NCBI RefSeq assembly: GCF_043290135.1
Contig: NC_134710.1
Coordinates: 251,584,092 to 251,648,091 of the forward strand
Reading direction: 5' to 3'
From: Rhipicephalus microplus
Taxonomy: Eukaryota > Arthropoda > Arachnida > Ixodida > Ixodidae
Length of the DNA stretch: 64,000 bases
A model generated the notes under the pieces. The model made no database searches. It was not told where the DNA came from and saw nothing but the letters and a program-made list of their open reading frames with translations. This document shows, piece after piece, positions 47,351 through 57,545 of the stretch. The position numbers and the translations under genes are program-made. The first letter of the stretch is position 1. Each line of letters starts with the position of its first letter.

Positions 47351-48240
47351 TGCGAACTAGGCTCACATAAAGCGCATATTACCCTAATTCCAACTTGTGA
47401 TCTCGGACGTTACTCTCTGCCTGCGAGAAGGAGACCGACGTAACACTTATACGGAAGGAACGTCGTGCTTTTATATGGAATGCCCCTGCAATTCTTGAGA
47501 CGTGGTGTTCCTGCTTTTACCGAGAATCTTAATCTTATTCATGCACGGTTGACACTTAAGTGAATAGCAGCGACTGGGGTAGAGCAAGAGCGAGAACGGT
47601 GAGACGTAAATCCACCGGGTCGCACACAACGTAAAAAAGTGTTGCAAACAGATACGGCGCGCCAATTGTTTTTTTTTCTCTGTGCCGCGAAAGTTGCCTC
47701 AGTTTTGCCCACGGATGATAGAAACAAAGGTACAAGAATCCCGCCAAGTCGTACTGTCACAAATGTCTACCATTTTTCTATATGCGCCCCGGCAACTAAC
47801 GACTCCGCAACGACGCCGTCGCATCTTTCCTGCCCCTGCAGCAAAAGGGGCGCGAAAGTTTTCTGGGAAAGTGACCTCGAGGGGATGCGTACACCTCGAA
47901 GAGAAATAGACTTGCTTCAGCAGTTGACGTTCAACCAGCAAGAAGAGCGGTCATCGGTGTCGCGAGTCTCACGTAAATGTGGAGGTTCCTATAAAAGGGA
48001 ACAGAAGAGATAAGCACGTCCTAGTAACTATCTCCCTCGAGGAGGTCCCCTCAATGACGAGGTTGGGGGGGGGGGGGGTGAGGAGGAATGAAGGAAGCAG
48101 GAATGCAGGAGAGAGAGGAGAGGAGGCGACAAGCATGGCGCCTCCCGCGCAATGTATTGAGATGGCCACAACACCGGGCACCCTGCTGGCGACACCCCGT
48201 AAACTCCCTTAGGTGAACCGCGAGCTGAACTGGTCCGTAT
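47351..48240. other. spacer with poly-G run
   Basis: A G run of about 14 bases is at 48064-48078. Several overlapping ORFs occur but none is recognised. Confidence 0.35.
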
Positions 48241-48315
48241 AGAACTCTTTATTGTGATGGTAATTATATTTACACTCTCGGCTGGACTTCGCCGCCGGCG
48301 TCGATGTCATGCACC

Positions 48316-48316
<1 letters not shown>

Positions 48317-48412
<96 letters not shown>

Positions 48413-48489
48413 CATATATATATATTATATATATTCACATATATATATATATATATATATATTCACATATATATATATATATATATATT

Positions 48490-48532
<43 letters not shown>

Positions 48533-48549
48533 TTATATATATATTTATT
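48317..48549. repeat. compound (TA)n microsatellite
   Basis: About 92 bp of pure TA is followed by repeated (TA)n-ttcaca blocks and a TATTTA-rich end. It abuts the inverted end of repeat B copy 2. Confidence 0.95.
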
Positions 48550-49190
48550 CATGACACGGAGGTCCCACGTTCGAGCTTGCGTGTCGTGGAGTCTTTTTTC
48601 TGGGATTTGTTTTTCCTGCGTAGGCGTTAACCAATGAGCCACCGAGAGGCATCTCTTCCAACGTTCCAACGGCAAGCTATTCAAATCTACCACTTAGCAC
48701 TGTTAGTGGGCATTTCGGGGGCGGGGGGGACTATTGTGGTTTCAGCAATATCAGCAAGCATGCACAGTGATCGCGCGGCTGCTCTCATTTCTCACGCGTA
48801 TTTTGGCCAGCGTAAATAATAAGGGTGTGAACGCTTGATCGCGCGCCCTTATCTTGCAGTGGGTAGATTCGTACGTCTTGGCTATCTTTTGGGTTTCGTC
48901 AAAACAATTCTGTTGTAGTTACCGGGCGCACAAAGGCCACTGCAATCGTTGCACAGCCTGCGCTTGCGAAAAGGGCGCGCTTTTCAGACACAGCGAAGTA
49001 ACAACTAAGACGCTTATTCGCGTTCATCTGTACCTGTGAGTACGTTTCGTGTGCGTCATTTGTGGGTGAGAAACGCGGGGCACGTTTCGATCTGCTTGTT
49101 ATTCTGCGCGTGACCTTTCAGTCTGTTGCTATTGCGTTCATTGATTCGCCTCTGCGCCAAAGCTGTGTTTTTTTCACCTGTTTTTTAATT
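48548..49190 (-). repeat. 650-bp dispersed repeat B, copy 2, with inverted end
   Basis: The minus strand of 48618-49190 matches 4560-5145 block by block. However, the terminal 50 bp carrying the box-B half (tcatgacacggaggtcccacg to gtggagtctttttt, 48548-48597) is on the plus strand. So this copy has an inversion that cuts the tRNA-like unit between its A and B boxes. Confidence 0.8.
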
Positions 49191-49390
49191 ATTCTCAGCT
49201 TCTAAATAATTGTTTTAGTGTTCGCTGCGTCGCACAAAGTACGTCAGAAGCGTGAGCACGACTTCTTTTCTTTTTTTGTATTTTCGTAATTTCTTCTTTG
49301 TATATTTGTACTTGTAATGCTCTTTTAGAGCATGTTGTTTTCATCACACTTGTTTGTGTTTTTCTTTCTAATTTACATTTGATAACTCCT

Positions 49391-49644
49391 GCCTTTGCCC
49401 TTGTGTTAATCAAGAGCATATTTGTGCCTAATCAAATGTCCATGTCTGCTCTATAGGTACACCAGTCAGACTTAAACACTACTACACGTGCCGTTCCACA
49501 CGGGTCGACTGGCCAGCACATAAATTTGAGATTTACTACTCGCAGGAATTTCAGGCATCGCAGAGCGAAGCGTAAAGTGGAAGCCTGCTAGTCTGCGGCA
49601 CGCCACACTTATATCGGCAGGGCCTCACTACGAAGTGTGCTACA
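49391..49644. mobile_element. relative of the 357-bp TIR element, left arm missing
   Basis: This matches the central part and right arm of 3905-4261: gttaatcaa, aatcaaatgtcc.tg.c.gctct, cacacgggtcga, aaataaatttgaaat, cgtaaagtggaagcctgc and gaagtgtgctaca. The left arm is absent. It lies directly upstream of a Penelope-like endonuclease remnant. Confidence 0.65.
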
Positions 49645-49689
49645 CGTACATAAATAGCCTCCGGAGTTTTTTGTGTTTCTATACGTTAC

Positions 49690-49862
49690 CGCTCTTTTGC
49701 GACAAGACATATGTCGGCCAGGCAGGACGGTGCATCAATTTGCGCACGCGGGAACGTGATCTTTTGCTAAAGGTATATATGAGGCCCATTCGCCGACCCA
49801 CTGCAATTCACATACGTGTGAGCCATGCCTGGATAATATTGAGACTCTCAGTAAAAGCAAGA
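49690..49862 (+). pseudogene. Penelope-like GIY-YIG endonuclease fragment
   Basis: The frame reads CDKTYVGQAGRCINLRTRER at 49698-49757. Penelope-like retroelements end with a GIY-YIG endonuclease whose core is CGK.YIGQTGRC.N.RLREH, and this is a close match with the Tyr, Gly and Arg of the motif retained. The downstream residues (PTAIHIRVSHAWIILRLSVK) only weakly resemble the rest of the domain. The reverse transcriptase that should precede it is absent, so this is a short, dead 3' fragment. Confidence 0.7.
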
Positions 49863-50019
49863 ACACCACGGCTCGAAAATTGTAGGAGGCGTTCCACGTA
49901 AAAGCACGACGTTCCTCTTGTATCGGTAATACTTCATTGTTAATCTCGCCGGCAGACGACATGTTTTTTTTTTCGGATCACAGGTTTTGATTAGAGTGGT
50001 ATGCTCTCTCTCTGTAACT

Positions 50020-50180
50020 AGCTTGCTGCAGATGTATGTGCCTATACATTTCGTTGGAGTATACGATGAATAAACCGTCGAAAGTTTGTGCTCCCCTTGA
50101 CCACTGCCCTCGTTATTTCGTCCCGCAAAGAACAGCCGCACTTTTGTGTTACGTGCTTGTGCATGAATATGAACTGACTA
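50020..50180 (+). repeat. Penelope-associated 3' repeat, copy 2
   Basis: It lies 160 bp downstream of the GIY-YIG fragment and matches 47165-47350 in reverse. This is consistent with the 3' terminal part of the same Penelope-like element family. Confidence 0.6.
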
Positions 50181-51085
50181 GTCCGGCGCAGTGTGCTTCT
50201 ACGCTGCTAGCGCACAAGCTCCCAATGAGGGTCCAGGAGCGTGATGAAGGTAGAAAGCGAGGTTAAAGGAAAGCTGCCCGTGCTATCGAGAGATCCCGCA
50301 TTATCAACCTTTGTCCTCGTTTGCTCTATCAGTTACGCCGACTCCGGCCCTACTCAACTCCAAAACAAGCACCTAAAATGCACTCAAATATGAACAACCT
50401 TCATGAGTGAAGCAATAGACAGCGGTATAGTCAATATTTTACTAACGTAATTACTCATCCCGCATATAATACGCCATACAGGGGCCCTGAAAATGTCAAT
50501 AAATAAAAAGAAATTGCAGTTTTGCTGCGAAAGCTAATGAATTATTGCGATATCTGGAATATTATATGAAGTAATGTTAGCAGCTAACCATTTTAGCAAC
50601 CGATCAAGCGCAACACAGGAACGATGGTTTAAGAGAACGTGGACGCTGCAGTAAGTGCAGTGGTCATCGTGCTGTTCATCGATTCAACGTAATTGAAGTG
50701 AGGAGAACACAGCATGCAGAAAACTATGAGTCATCTGCTGGTGCCTGTAATTATAGGGTGCGCGCAATCGCGAGAGACCGCGCCCAGTTGCTCAGACAAC
50801 AGAGTGTCTGCCGGGCCGATGCAGTACCCGCTTCGGGAGTCACAATTGGTTTTTTGCGAGACGAAAGGTGGCCGACGCACTTCATCTCCATTGGAGCCGT
50901 GATCTTCAGCTGCCCTCCAGTGCTTTAACTCGCACATGAAAAATACAACGCGTGGGACTATTACAGAAATGCCGCTGGAGTGTCCACATAGTTTCTTTCG
51001 CAAGAAAAAAAAAAGTTTTCTCATAAAATTGCTCTCAGTCGAATGTACTAGTACCCCCTCCCCTAACTGAGACGCTTTCACACAG
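50181..51085. other. spacer without recognised genes
   Basis: Overlapping ORFs at 50698-51081 on both strands have no motif. Confidence 0.35.
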
Positions 51086-51330
51086 ACAACCTAGTTGTTC
51101 GCACTGCCTCCGGGATCGAGGTTTTGGAAGCTTTCCTCTCTCACATGCAGCGCTTTAGAGATGGGCCTACCGTTGAAGCGACGATGTCGTATGTGACGTC
51201 GTGAGTAAGTCTTGATGACGTCACAGATTTCAGCGACCCATGACGTCATTCTAATCTGGATTTTTGGCGTCACTAATGCCGACGGCGATGACACCACCGA
51301 CACCGATGGTCACATTTCACGTCGGATGTT
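51086..51330. repeat. CRE-rich block, probable dispersed repeat
   Basis: The block gcactgcctccgggatcgagg..gacgccac is dense in gacgtca. Two perfect TGACGTCA palindromes are at 51216-51223 and 51241-51248 and a near match (tgacgtcg) at 51194-51201. I recall similar sequence as a tick repeat; no second copy is present here. Confidence 0.45.
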
Positions 51331-51995
51331 GCGTCTAAGGCTGCCGTCCTAATAAAATACAGGCACTTCGATAAATGGTGTTACATGGCTCGTTAAGCAT
51401 ACTTTGCCGCACAAACACTCTTTCAAAGGTGAAGTTTACTTCTGCTTTACAGGAGGGACGGTTTTTGTGGCTTGTTTTGCAAGCACGCCAGAATTGAGAT
51501 GGCATGCGAAAAAAGAACCCATCGGCAATACTTTAATATATATGAGCGAAATTCAGACGTGCGAAGCTCTTACACAACAGCATGTACATAAAAAATATAC
51601 AGAAGGAGGTCGGATAGCACTGTATGCTGTTGGGAACCACCCATCAAAAATTACAAAAAAGTAAGTCGGTTTGCAGAAAACATATAAATACCCAATTACT
51701 ATCTTGTAACAAAACAAGGGGATTGTCAAAATTGAAAAAAAAAGAAAGACCACAGCAACAAATAAATTTTCAATAAAATGACTACATACCTCGTCCTTCC
51801 GCAAAGAAGCAATTTTTGTGTATAAACGAATTGATGCCGAGCATTTGATAAGAGCACGTGTGCTCTAAATGTATCATCAAAAGAGAGAGATAGTTATCCA
51901 TAATTAGGTGTGCATAACAAGAATTAAAAAATCAATTGGAATCAAAGCTACACATTGTGAGGTTAATCTTATAATGATCACCAAAACACCAAGAC
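51331..51995. other. AT-rich spacer
   Basis: I see nothing recognisable. Confidence 0.35.
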
Positions 51996-51998
51996 TAA

Positions 51999-52228
51999 CC
52001 CCCGTATTCAAGAACGTCCCTTCACTCAACGCTTCACCTTCAATTGAGAATGACGATGGGAGCGCTGCCTGTAGGCACGACAAGTCACTGCATATCAGCA
52101 ATATTCTGCTGCGATTCTCGAGTAGCGCAGCGTCATTCTCAACCGAGCAGTGGCGCACTGCTCAACTCTGTCAAGTGAAAAATGTGAAAAATGAAGGTCG
52201 TGTCGAGTAGCGTTTGTGAATACAGGGG
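51999..52228. mobile_element. 230-bp MITE with TAA duplication (Harbinger-like)
   Basis: The left end CCCCCGTATTCAAGAACG and right end cgtttgtgaatacagggg are inverted repeats. TAA flanks both sides (51996-51998, 52229-52231), the target preference of PIF/Harbinger elements. An inner inverted pair (ttgagaatgacg / cgtcattctcaa) gives a further hairpin. It has no coding capacity. Confidence 0.7.
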
Positions 52229-52231
52229 TAA

Positions 52232-52694
52232 GACATCGAGACCAAGACCATGACTTTTGATAGTATAAGATGAATCGGACATAAATGATGTATTTGCAAG
52301 ATTATCTTTATTTTGCATGTGCTCAGTGGCAGATAAATATCCTTGATATGTATCCATATCGTGATACAACAACTGATATTGCAAAAAAACATGTTTAGTG
52401 TAATTAAACTTGTAATGTTAAGTAGCGTCACATCATCATTAAAACTAAAACCATAACGTAGCTTCTTAGTAACTGGGAGACGTCATTAGTAAGTATTAGA
52501 ATAATGAATAGTCCCATAATCACAATTTTCGCGTAATTGTGCTTGTGTTGCCATTTTGTGCGTTTATTTAATTAGGACTTCGCAGTAAAATTTTCTTGCG
52601 TGCTTAATTAGACAAACCTACTTGAAGATCCAACGATTCAGTTATACAGAACGTTTCAAAATCAGCTAAATTTGCAAAGAAGGACTCGTATTCT

Positions 52695-52696
<2 letters not shown>
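52232..52696. other. AT-rich spacer
   Basis: I see nothing recognisable. Confidence 0.35.

Positions 52697-52779
<83 letters not shown>
52697..52779. repeat. (AC)n microsatellite
   Basis: An uninterrupted AC run of about 83 bp. Confidence 0.97.
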
Positions 52780-52780
<1 letters not shown>

Positions 52781-55483
52781 CTTCCCTCTCTGGGAAAGAT
52801 TATTGATCATGACGTGATGGTTCCTGTTCGTGGAATAAGTACTTTCATTGCAAGGAAAATGTTGTAAAAAAGTTTTAAAACTATGCCGAAAAACCAAAGG
52901 TATTAAATATGTGGCCACTGTGGAGGCTTACTTTGTATGCTAATGAGCATGCCATACAAAAAAGCTCATGCGCATTTTGTGATTGCTTGCGAAAGAAAAC
53001 GTTTTTATGGAACTTTCTTGCTGACGGTTTAAGTGAACTCTCTTTACGCATGCGTATTGATTGGCAATGTTTTTTTTTCATTGAAGTAACGTAAGCAGAT
53101 GTTGGCGCACAAATTAGGTGCTATTTGTTCGCTATGTCTTGCTGTTTTATTCGTCACAATTCCCACACGTGTCTATCCCTCGTTACTGTAAGAGTCTTAC
53201 ATAGTGCTTACGGATAAGGTGGTTTTCTGCTGCATCGAGTAGGGATATGGAGAGAACATAGTTCTGCATATTTATTCTAGTGAATCCGTTCCAATTCTCC
53301 CCTCTGTACTTTATGCAGACGTCACGAAAACTGTTTGTGCCCATGCTAATACTGTAAACCGGGGGGAGGGGGGCAAGCTACAGATGCTTCTAGAATAAAA
53401 AAAGCCACTTGCGCATGCGTGTCGGCAGAACCATGTGCTCACGAAAGCATTCCCATTAGCATGCAAGAAAGCCTCGCACCTTTCTCTCACTTTTAGGAGA
53501 CACTGATTTATTCGAGAAATGAATAATTCCATGGGCAGCTAAATCTCAAGAAATGGTCTGGCAGAGCAATTCGATACTCAGGCTAAGCCTGCCACCAAAA
53601 CACAACATGATACCATAAAAAATAAATAAAAATAAATAAATAATAAAAAGGTGGCCAATAAATAAATAAATAGGAAAATGAATAAATTATAAACATTTAG
53701 AAAGCAGGACAAGGAACTGCTTTTTCTCGCGCCGTGTTGTCAGAAATCTGAAGCCTGTAAATATTTCACTTGCTGATACTTTTTTGCTATGTAATGTGAC
53801 GCAAGCATCAATATCTCGCTGCTTCTTCGCCAATATGTCGCTTGTTACCTACCTGTGCTCAGAGCTGTTTTATGAAAGCGTATACATTTCGCATTTGGAA
53901 AATATCTACCTCTTTCTCAGAATATTTCTTCGCTTGAACTTTTTGTTCACGATCTCGAACCTACGAGCACGAGAACTCTGTCATTTATCTTGTCTCTTCT
54001 TCCCAAAGAAGGACCTGTTTCTTTTTTCTCGCACTTGGGTCGCATCCGTATGCTCCCTAACACATGATTGATGTCATTTGCCTAACGAAAATATCGTCCC
54101 ACACACAATACAACACCGGTCACGATAAGAAAATAAAATGTTTAAAAACTTGCAGATCTAAGGTCTAACATTTCGTATGGAAAGATGTGGGGTGCAAAAA
54201 AAAAAAGGATAGACCATGACGGTCGTCATCAACGTGGAAATACGATAGAAAAAAATAAGGAAAAAATATCTAGAACGAGAAAGGATCTTCATCAACACCG
54301 TGCGAAGGAAATGAACCGAAACGCACGAGCGCAATACGGCAGTAACGATCTGTTGATTAATGTACTAAACGTAGCGAAGAGGAAGAAAAAAAAATAAGTT
54401 CAGTGCAAGCCGCATCTGCTACATGGTGCTTCGGTGTGGCCGCTATTTCACTGGTCTGGCAACGTAGTCACTATTTCCTTCAATATAATCAAGCCCGTCG
54501 CGCCGACCGTTCATCGACATAAATCTTGGGAAGTAGCACATCTATCCAAAGTAACAAATAAAGTAGCTCAACCACCATTACATTCGGCGCCTAGAGAGGA
54601 ACACGATGGGGAAAAAAAGGAAGCGCTATGAGTGGATCGCGGATAAGGCGTTAAGAAAACAGAGAGAGAGAGAGAGAAACATGTGCTAAATGTTACCCAG
54701 CGCAAGTATGTGGCGTGTTCTGTGTGTATTTCAGAAAGTACCACGCATTGGCGGCGCTAGCACCAACATTTTACTGTATTATATATATTTTATCAAGTTA
54801 GCGATAACTTCAAGATCACTACAGCCTGTTGAAGATAAAGATGAGGACACGGCTAGAGTTACAAAAAATTGATCACGAGGATTTTATGCACGTTTCGGAA
54901 TAACGTGACGAACATGGTATTGTTGAAATGGTTCAGAAAACAAAATTTGACTAATGACGAAATCGATACTTATGTTTGCTTTTTTCCCTATTCAAGGTGT
55001 GAACTCATGCAATGTTTAACTTTATGCAGCACGAGGTCAAATGTATATAACCTCGTGTACAAAATTTTTTACACGTTATAATTTTCTTACAAACAAGCTC
55101 TTGACGGAAAGGCATTGGTCCTCTTCGCACTCAACGTGAAATTGGCCATAACGACATTTCAAAGAGACCAATAAACAAGACTTTGTAAATAACTATTTAA
55201 TAATAATTTAAATAGTTCTTCACGTAGCAAGCTGGAAGGCGGTCACAATTTATGGTATAATAATCGTTTGTAGGTTGAAAAAATTGCACAAAATTTGATA
55301 TGTTACCGTGGAACTTCAAAAACATTATCAATACTGAGCATGTCTGGTGCGCAAAAAAAAAAGCGCCTGGTGCTTTACGTCGGGCCAGATCTTCCCGGAA
55401 CAAAACGTGACGAACTTTTTATGAAGACGCGTTGTATGTGGTCGTAAAAAGCTGAAAGTTGTTCTGATGGCACCAGCTGATCA
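52780..55483. other. AT-rich region without recognised genes
   Basis: It holds A/T-rich simple tracts (aaataaataaat near 53620-53690) and a short (GA)n run at 54661-54677. ORFs of 60-95 codons show no motifs. Confidence 0.35.
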
Positions 55484-55605
55484 TAGTTGAAAAAACAAAC
55501 AACGCGAAAAACGAGAGACCCGACGAAGAAGTACACATACAGAGCGTTGCATGTGTACTTCTTCGTCTGGTCTGTCGTTTTGCGCGCTGTTTGTTTTTTC
55601 AACTA
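55484..55605. mobile_element. miniature hairpin element, 57-bp arms
   Basis: The arms 55484-55540 and 55549-55605 pair over about 57 bp with a few mismatches and an 8-base loop (tagttgaaaaaacaaac, then gacgaagaagtacaca). The internal wording (gcg.aaaacga..gac..gacgaagaag) recalls the hairpin at 22751. Confidence 0.8.
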
Positions 55606-56190
55606 TGTCGTACCAACACACCCAAGCAACCACTTTACTAGCTGATAACCTTGCCTCTTCATGCGACATTTTGGCTACTACCCTGTTTCTTTTATGTTCT
55701 GCACAATAAATCCGTGATTGGCCGCTTTTATTTAACTGTTCAGCGTGCATTACTCAGGGGCAGTCGCTGCAGACAATGCGACACACGGTTGGTTTTGCAG
55801 ACAGTGTGACAGTCCAAAGAGTACTTTGCGCCTATTTATTATTTTTAAGTAGTGGAAATTGTAAATCACACGCAATGAATAAGAAATTCACTTCTGTATT
55901 TGAGATTACTTGCTATTTAAGTGACGTACTCTTCTGGAGATTCGCCTTTATTCCAATTTCGTCAAAGTTTTGGTCCAATGTGACAGAGTGGCCGCCTTTC
56001 CTGGGTGCCCAGCGCGTTCATCGCCAGTGAACTTCAATAATTATTAACCCAAATTAGGAACCATTTTCTGGATTAAAAAAGAGTGCGTAGTTTGCACTGG
56101 AGCTGTAAAGCTGAAGAGAGCAAAGTTGCTGTTCGCACTAGTACTACCAAGCCGGCAAAGTTTGTTGGCCTTCTTTGTGTCTCGTAAGTT
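55606..56190. other. spacer without recognised genes
   Basis: I see nothing recognisable. Confidence 0.35.
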
Positions 56191-56192
56191 TG

Positions 56193-56445
56193 CTTTTTCT
56201 CTCTTCCTCCCTCTTACTTTTATATTTTAGGTCACTTTTTTGTTTTTCTATTTCTCGCTTTCTCTTTTTTTCATGCTCCTCTCATGTTCCCCTTTCATTC
56301 GATTCTTTGTCTCTCTTCATGTTTTCCTGTCATCCTTCCTTTTTCTTTGTTTTGTTTCTGAATCTCTATTTCTTTCTCTTTTTGCACTTCTTTCTTTCGG
56401 TTTCTTGCTGTTTGATTCTTTATATTCTTCCTCCTATTGTTTGTA
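56193..56445 (+). repeat. pyrimidine-rich low-complexity tract
   Basis: About 250 bases are almost entirely T and C on the plus strand (tttctttct-type words). The Phe/Ser/Leu-rich ORFs across it are artefacts of composition. The tract could adopt a triplex or act as a splice-site polypyrimidine tract, but nothing shows this. Confidence 0.8.
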
Positions 56446-57350
56446 TCTCACATCCTAACCATAATTCCTCTCTCCTACCCCCTTGGTATACTACCATAAA
56501 AGGTTATGCTATGTTCTGACAGCGTGTCCAGATACACAATCGCAGAAGTTCAGCATTTCTGTCAATCAGTATTTTCCTCAAAATACTATGCAGGAATTGA
56601 GAAAAAAAACGTTAGTTGGTCGTGCCCTGCCATTTCTTATATCAAGGAACTTATTGTTCACAGTGGAATATTTCAAAAACACACCGCATTACAAAAAAGC
56701 GCACTGCCGAGCTTCAAATAAAGGTTATTCTTTCACTCATTTCAGGAAAAAACAAACAAAATAGCAGGATATACGAACGCTCTAGTGACGCTATAGACTG
56801 GTTTCCCATGTTTTATTTGCATTTAACTAGGCCTTATTACTAATATTCAGGCGTAGATCCAAGTGTAATAGTTTACTTGCCAGCAATAAAGCAAAAAAAG
56901 TGTCTAGATAGCCGAATGGCTTGGACCTTCATCTTCGGGTAGTGGGTGCGCACGTTGCAATACTACCGCCTCATGAGAACTTCTCTTTTTCTCTCTATTT
57001 CTCTGTCCTTTTTTCTCACTCCCTTGCTATATATCGGACGAATACGTTCGGGGAGCTTAAGATTTGCGCAAGGTTTCTGAGGCACATGTCTGTTTGTGAT
57101 GATGATAGCTTTTGACTCACGACAAACATTCAAGCTGCATGATAAAATCATCCTTCATTGAGTTGTGAAGGGCTAAAGCTTTACCATATGAACAACTGCC
57201 CTCGAGTTGATGATGATTAACAATGTTTTAGTAATAAGTCTCTTCAAGGTAACTTCGAAACAGGTTCTGCGCCTTACTGTCCAATCTCTTCTATATAGAA
57301 GTCCACATTATGAAAAATGCAGAGAACATATTGTATTCTACACAGTACAA
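56446..57350. other. spacer without recognised genes
   Basis: I see nothing recognisable. Confidence 0.35.
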
Positions 57351-57352
57351 GC

Positions 57353-57545
57353 GAGCCCGCCGTGGTGGTGTCGCGAATACGGTGCTCGGCGCCTGATCCG
57401 AAAGTCACGTGTTCAATGCCGGCGACGGCTGACGCATCTCGACGAAGGCGAAGTGCTGAGACCCGTGTGCTGTGCCTGTCAGTGCACGTTAAAAAATCCA
57501 GATGGTCGAAATTCTAGTAGCACTCATCTATGGTGCCCCTAATAA
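57353..57545 (+). mobile_element. Ruka-related SINE, diverged subfamily
   Basis: The head (cccgccgtggtggtgtcgcg..gtgctcggcgcctgatccga) and B-box region (gtcacgtgttcaatgcc) are followed by gacccgtgtgctg, cagtgcacgttaaaaaatcc and agatggtcgaaattc, the same order of blocks as Ruka. The middle and tail differ (tggtgcccctaataaaat). Confidence 0.7.
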
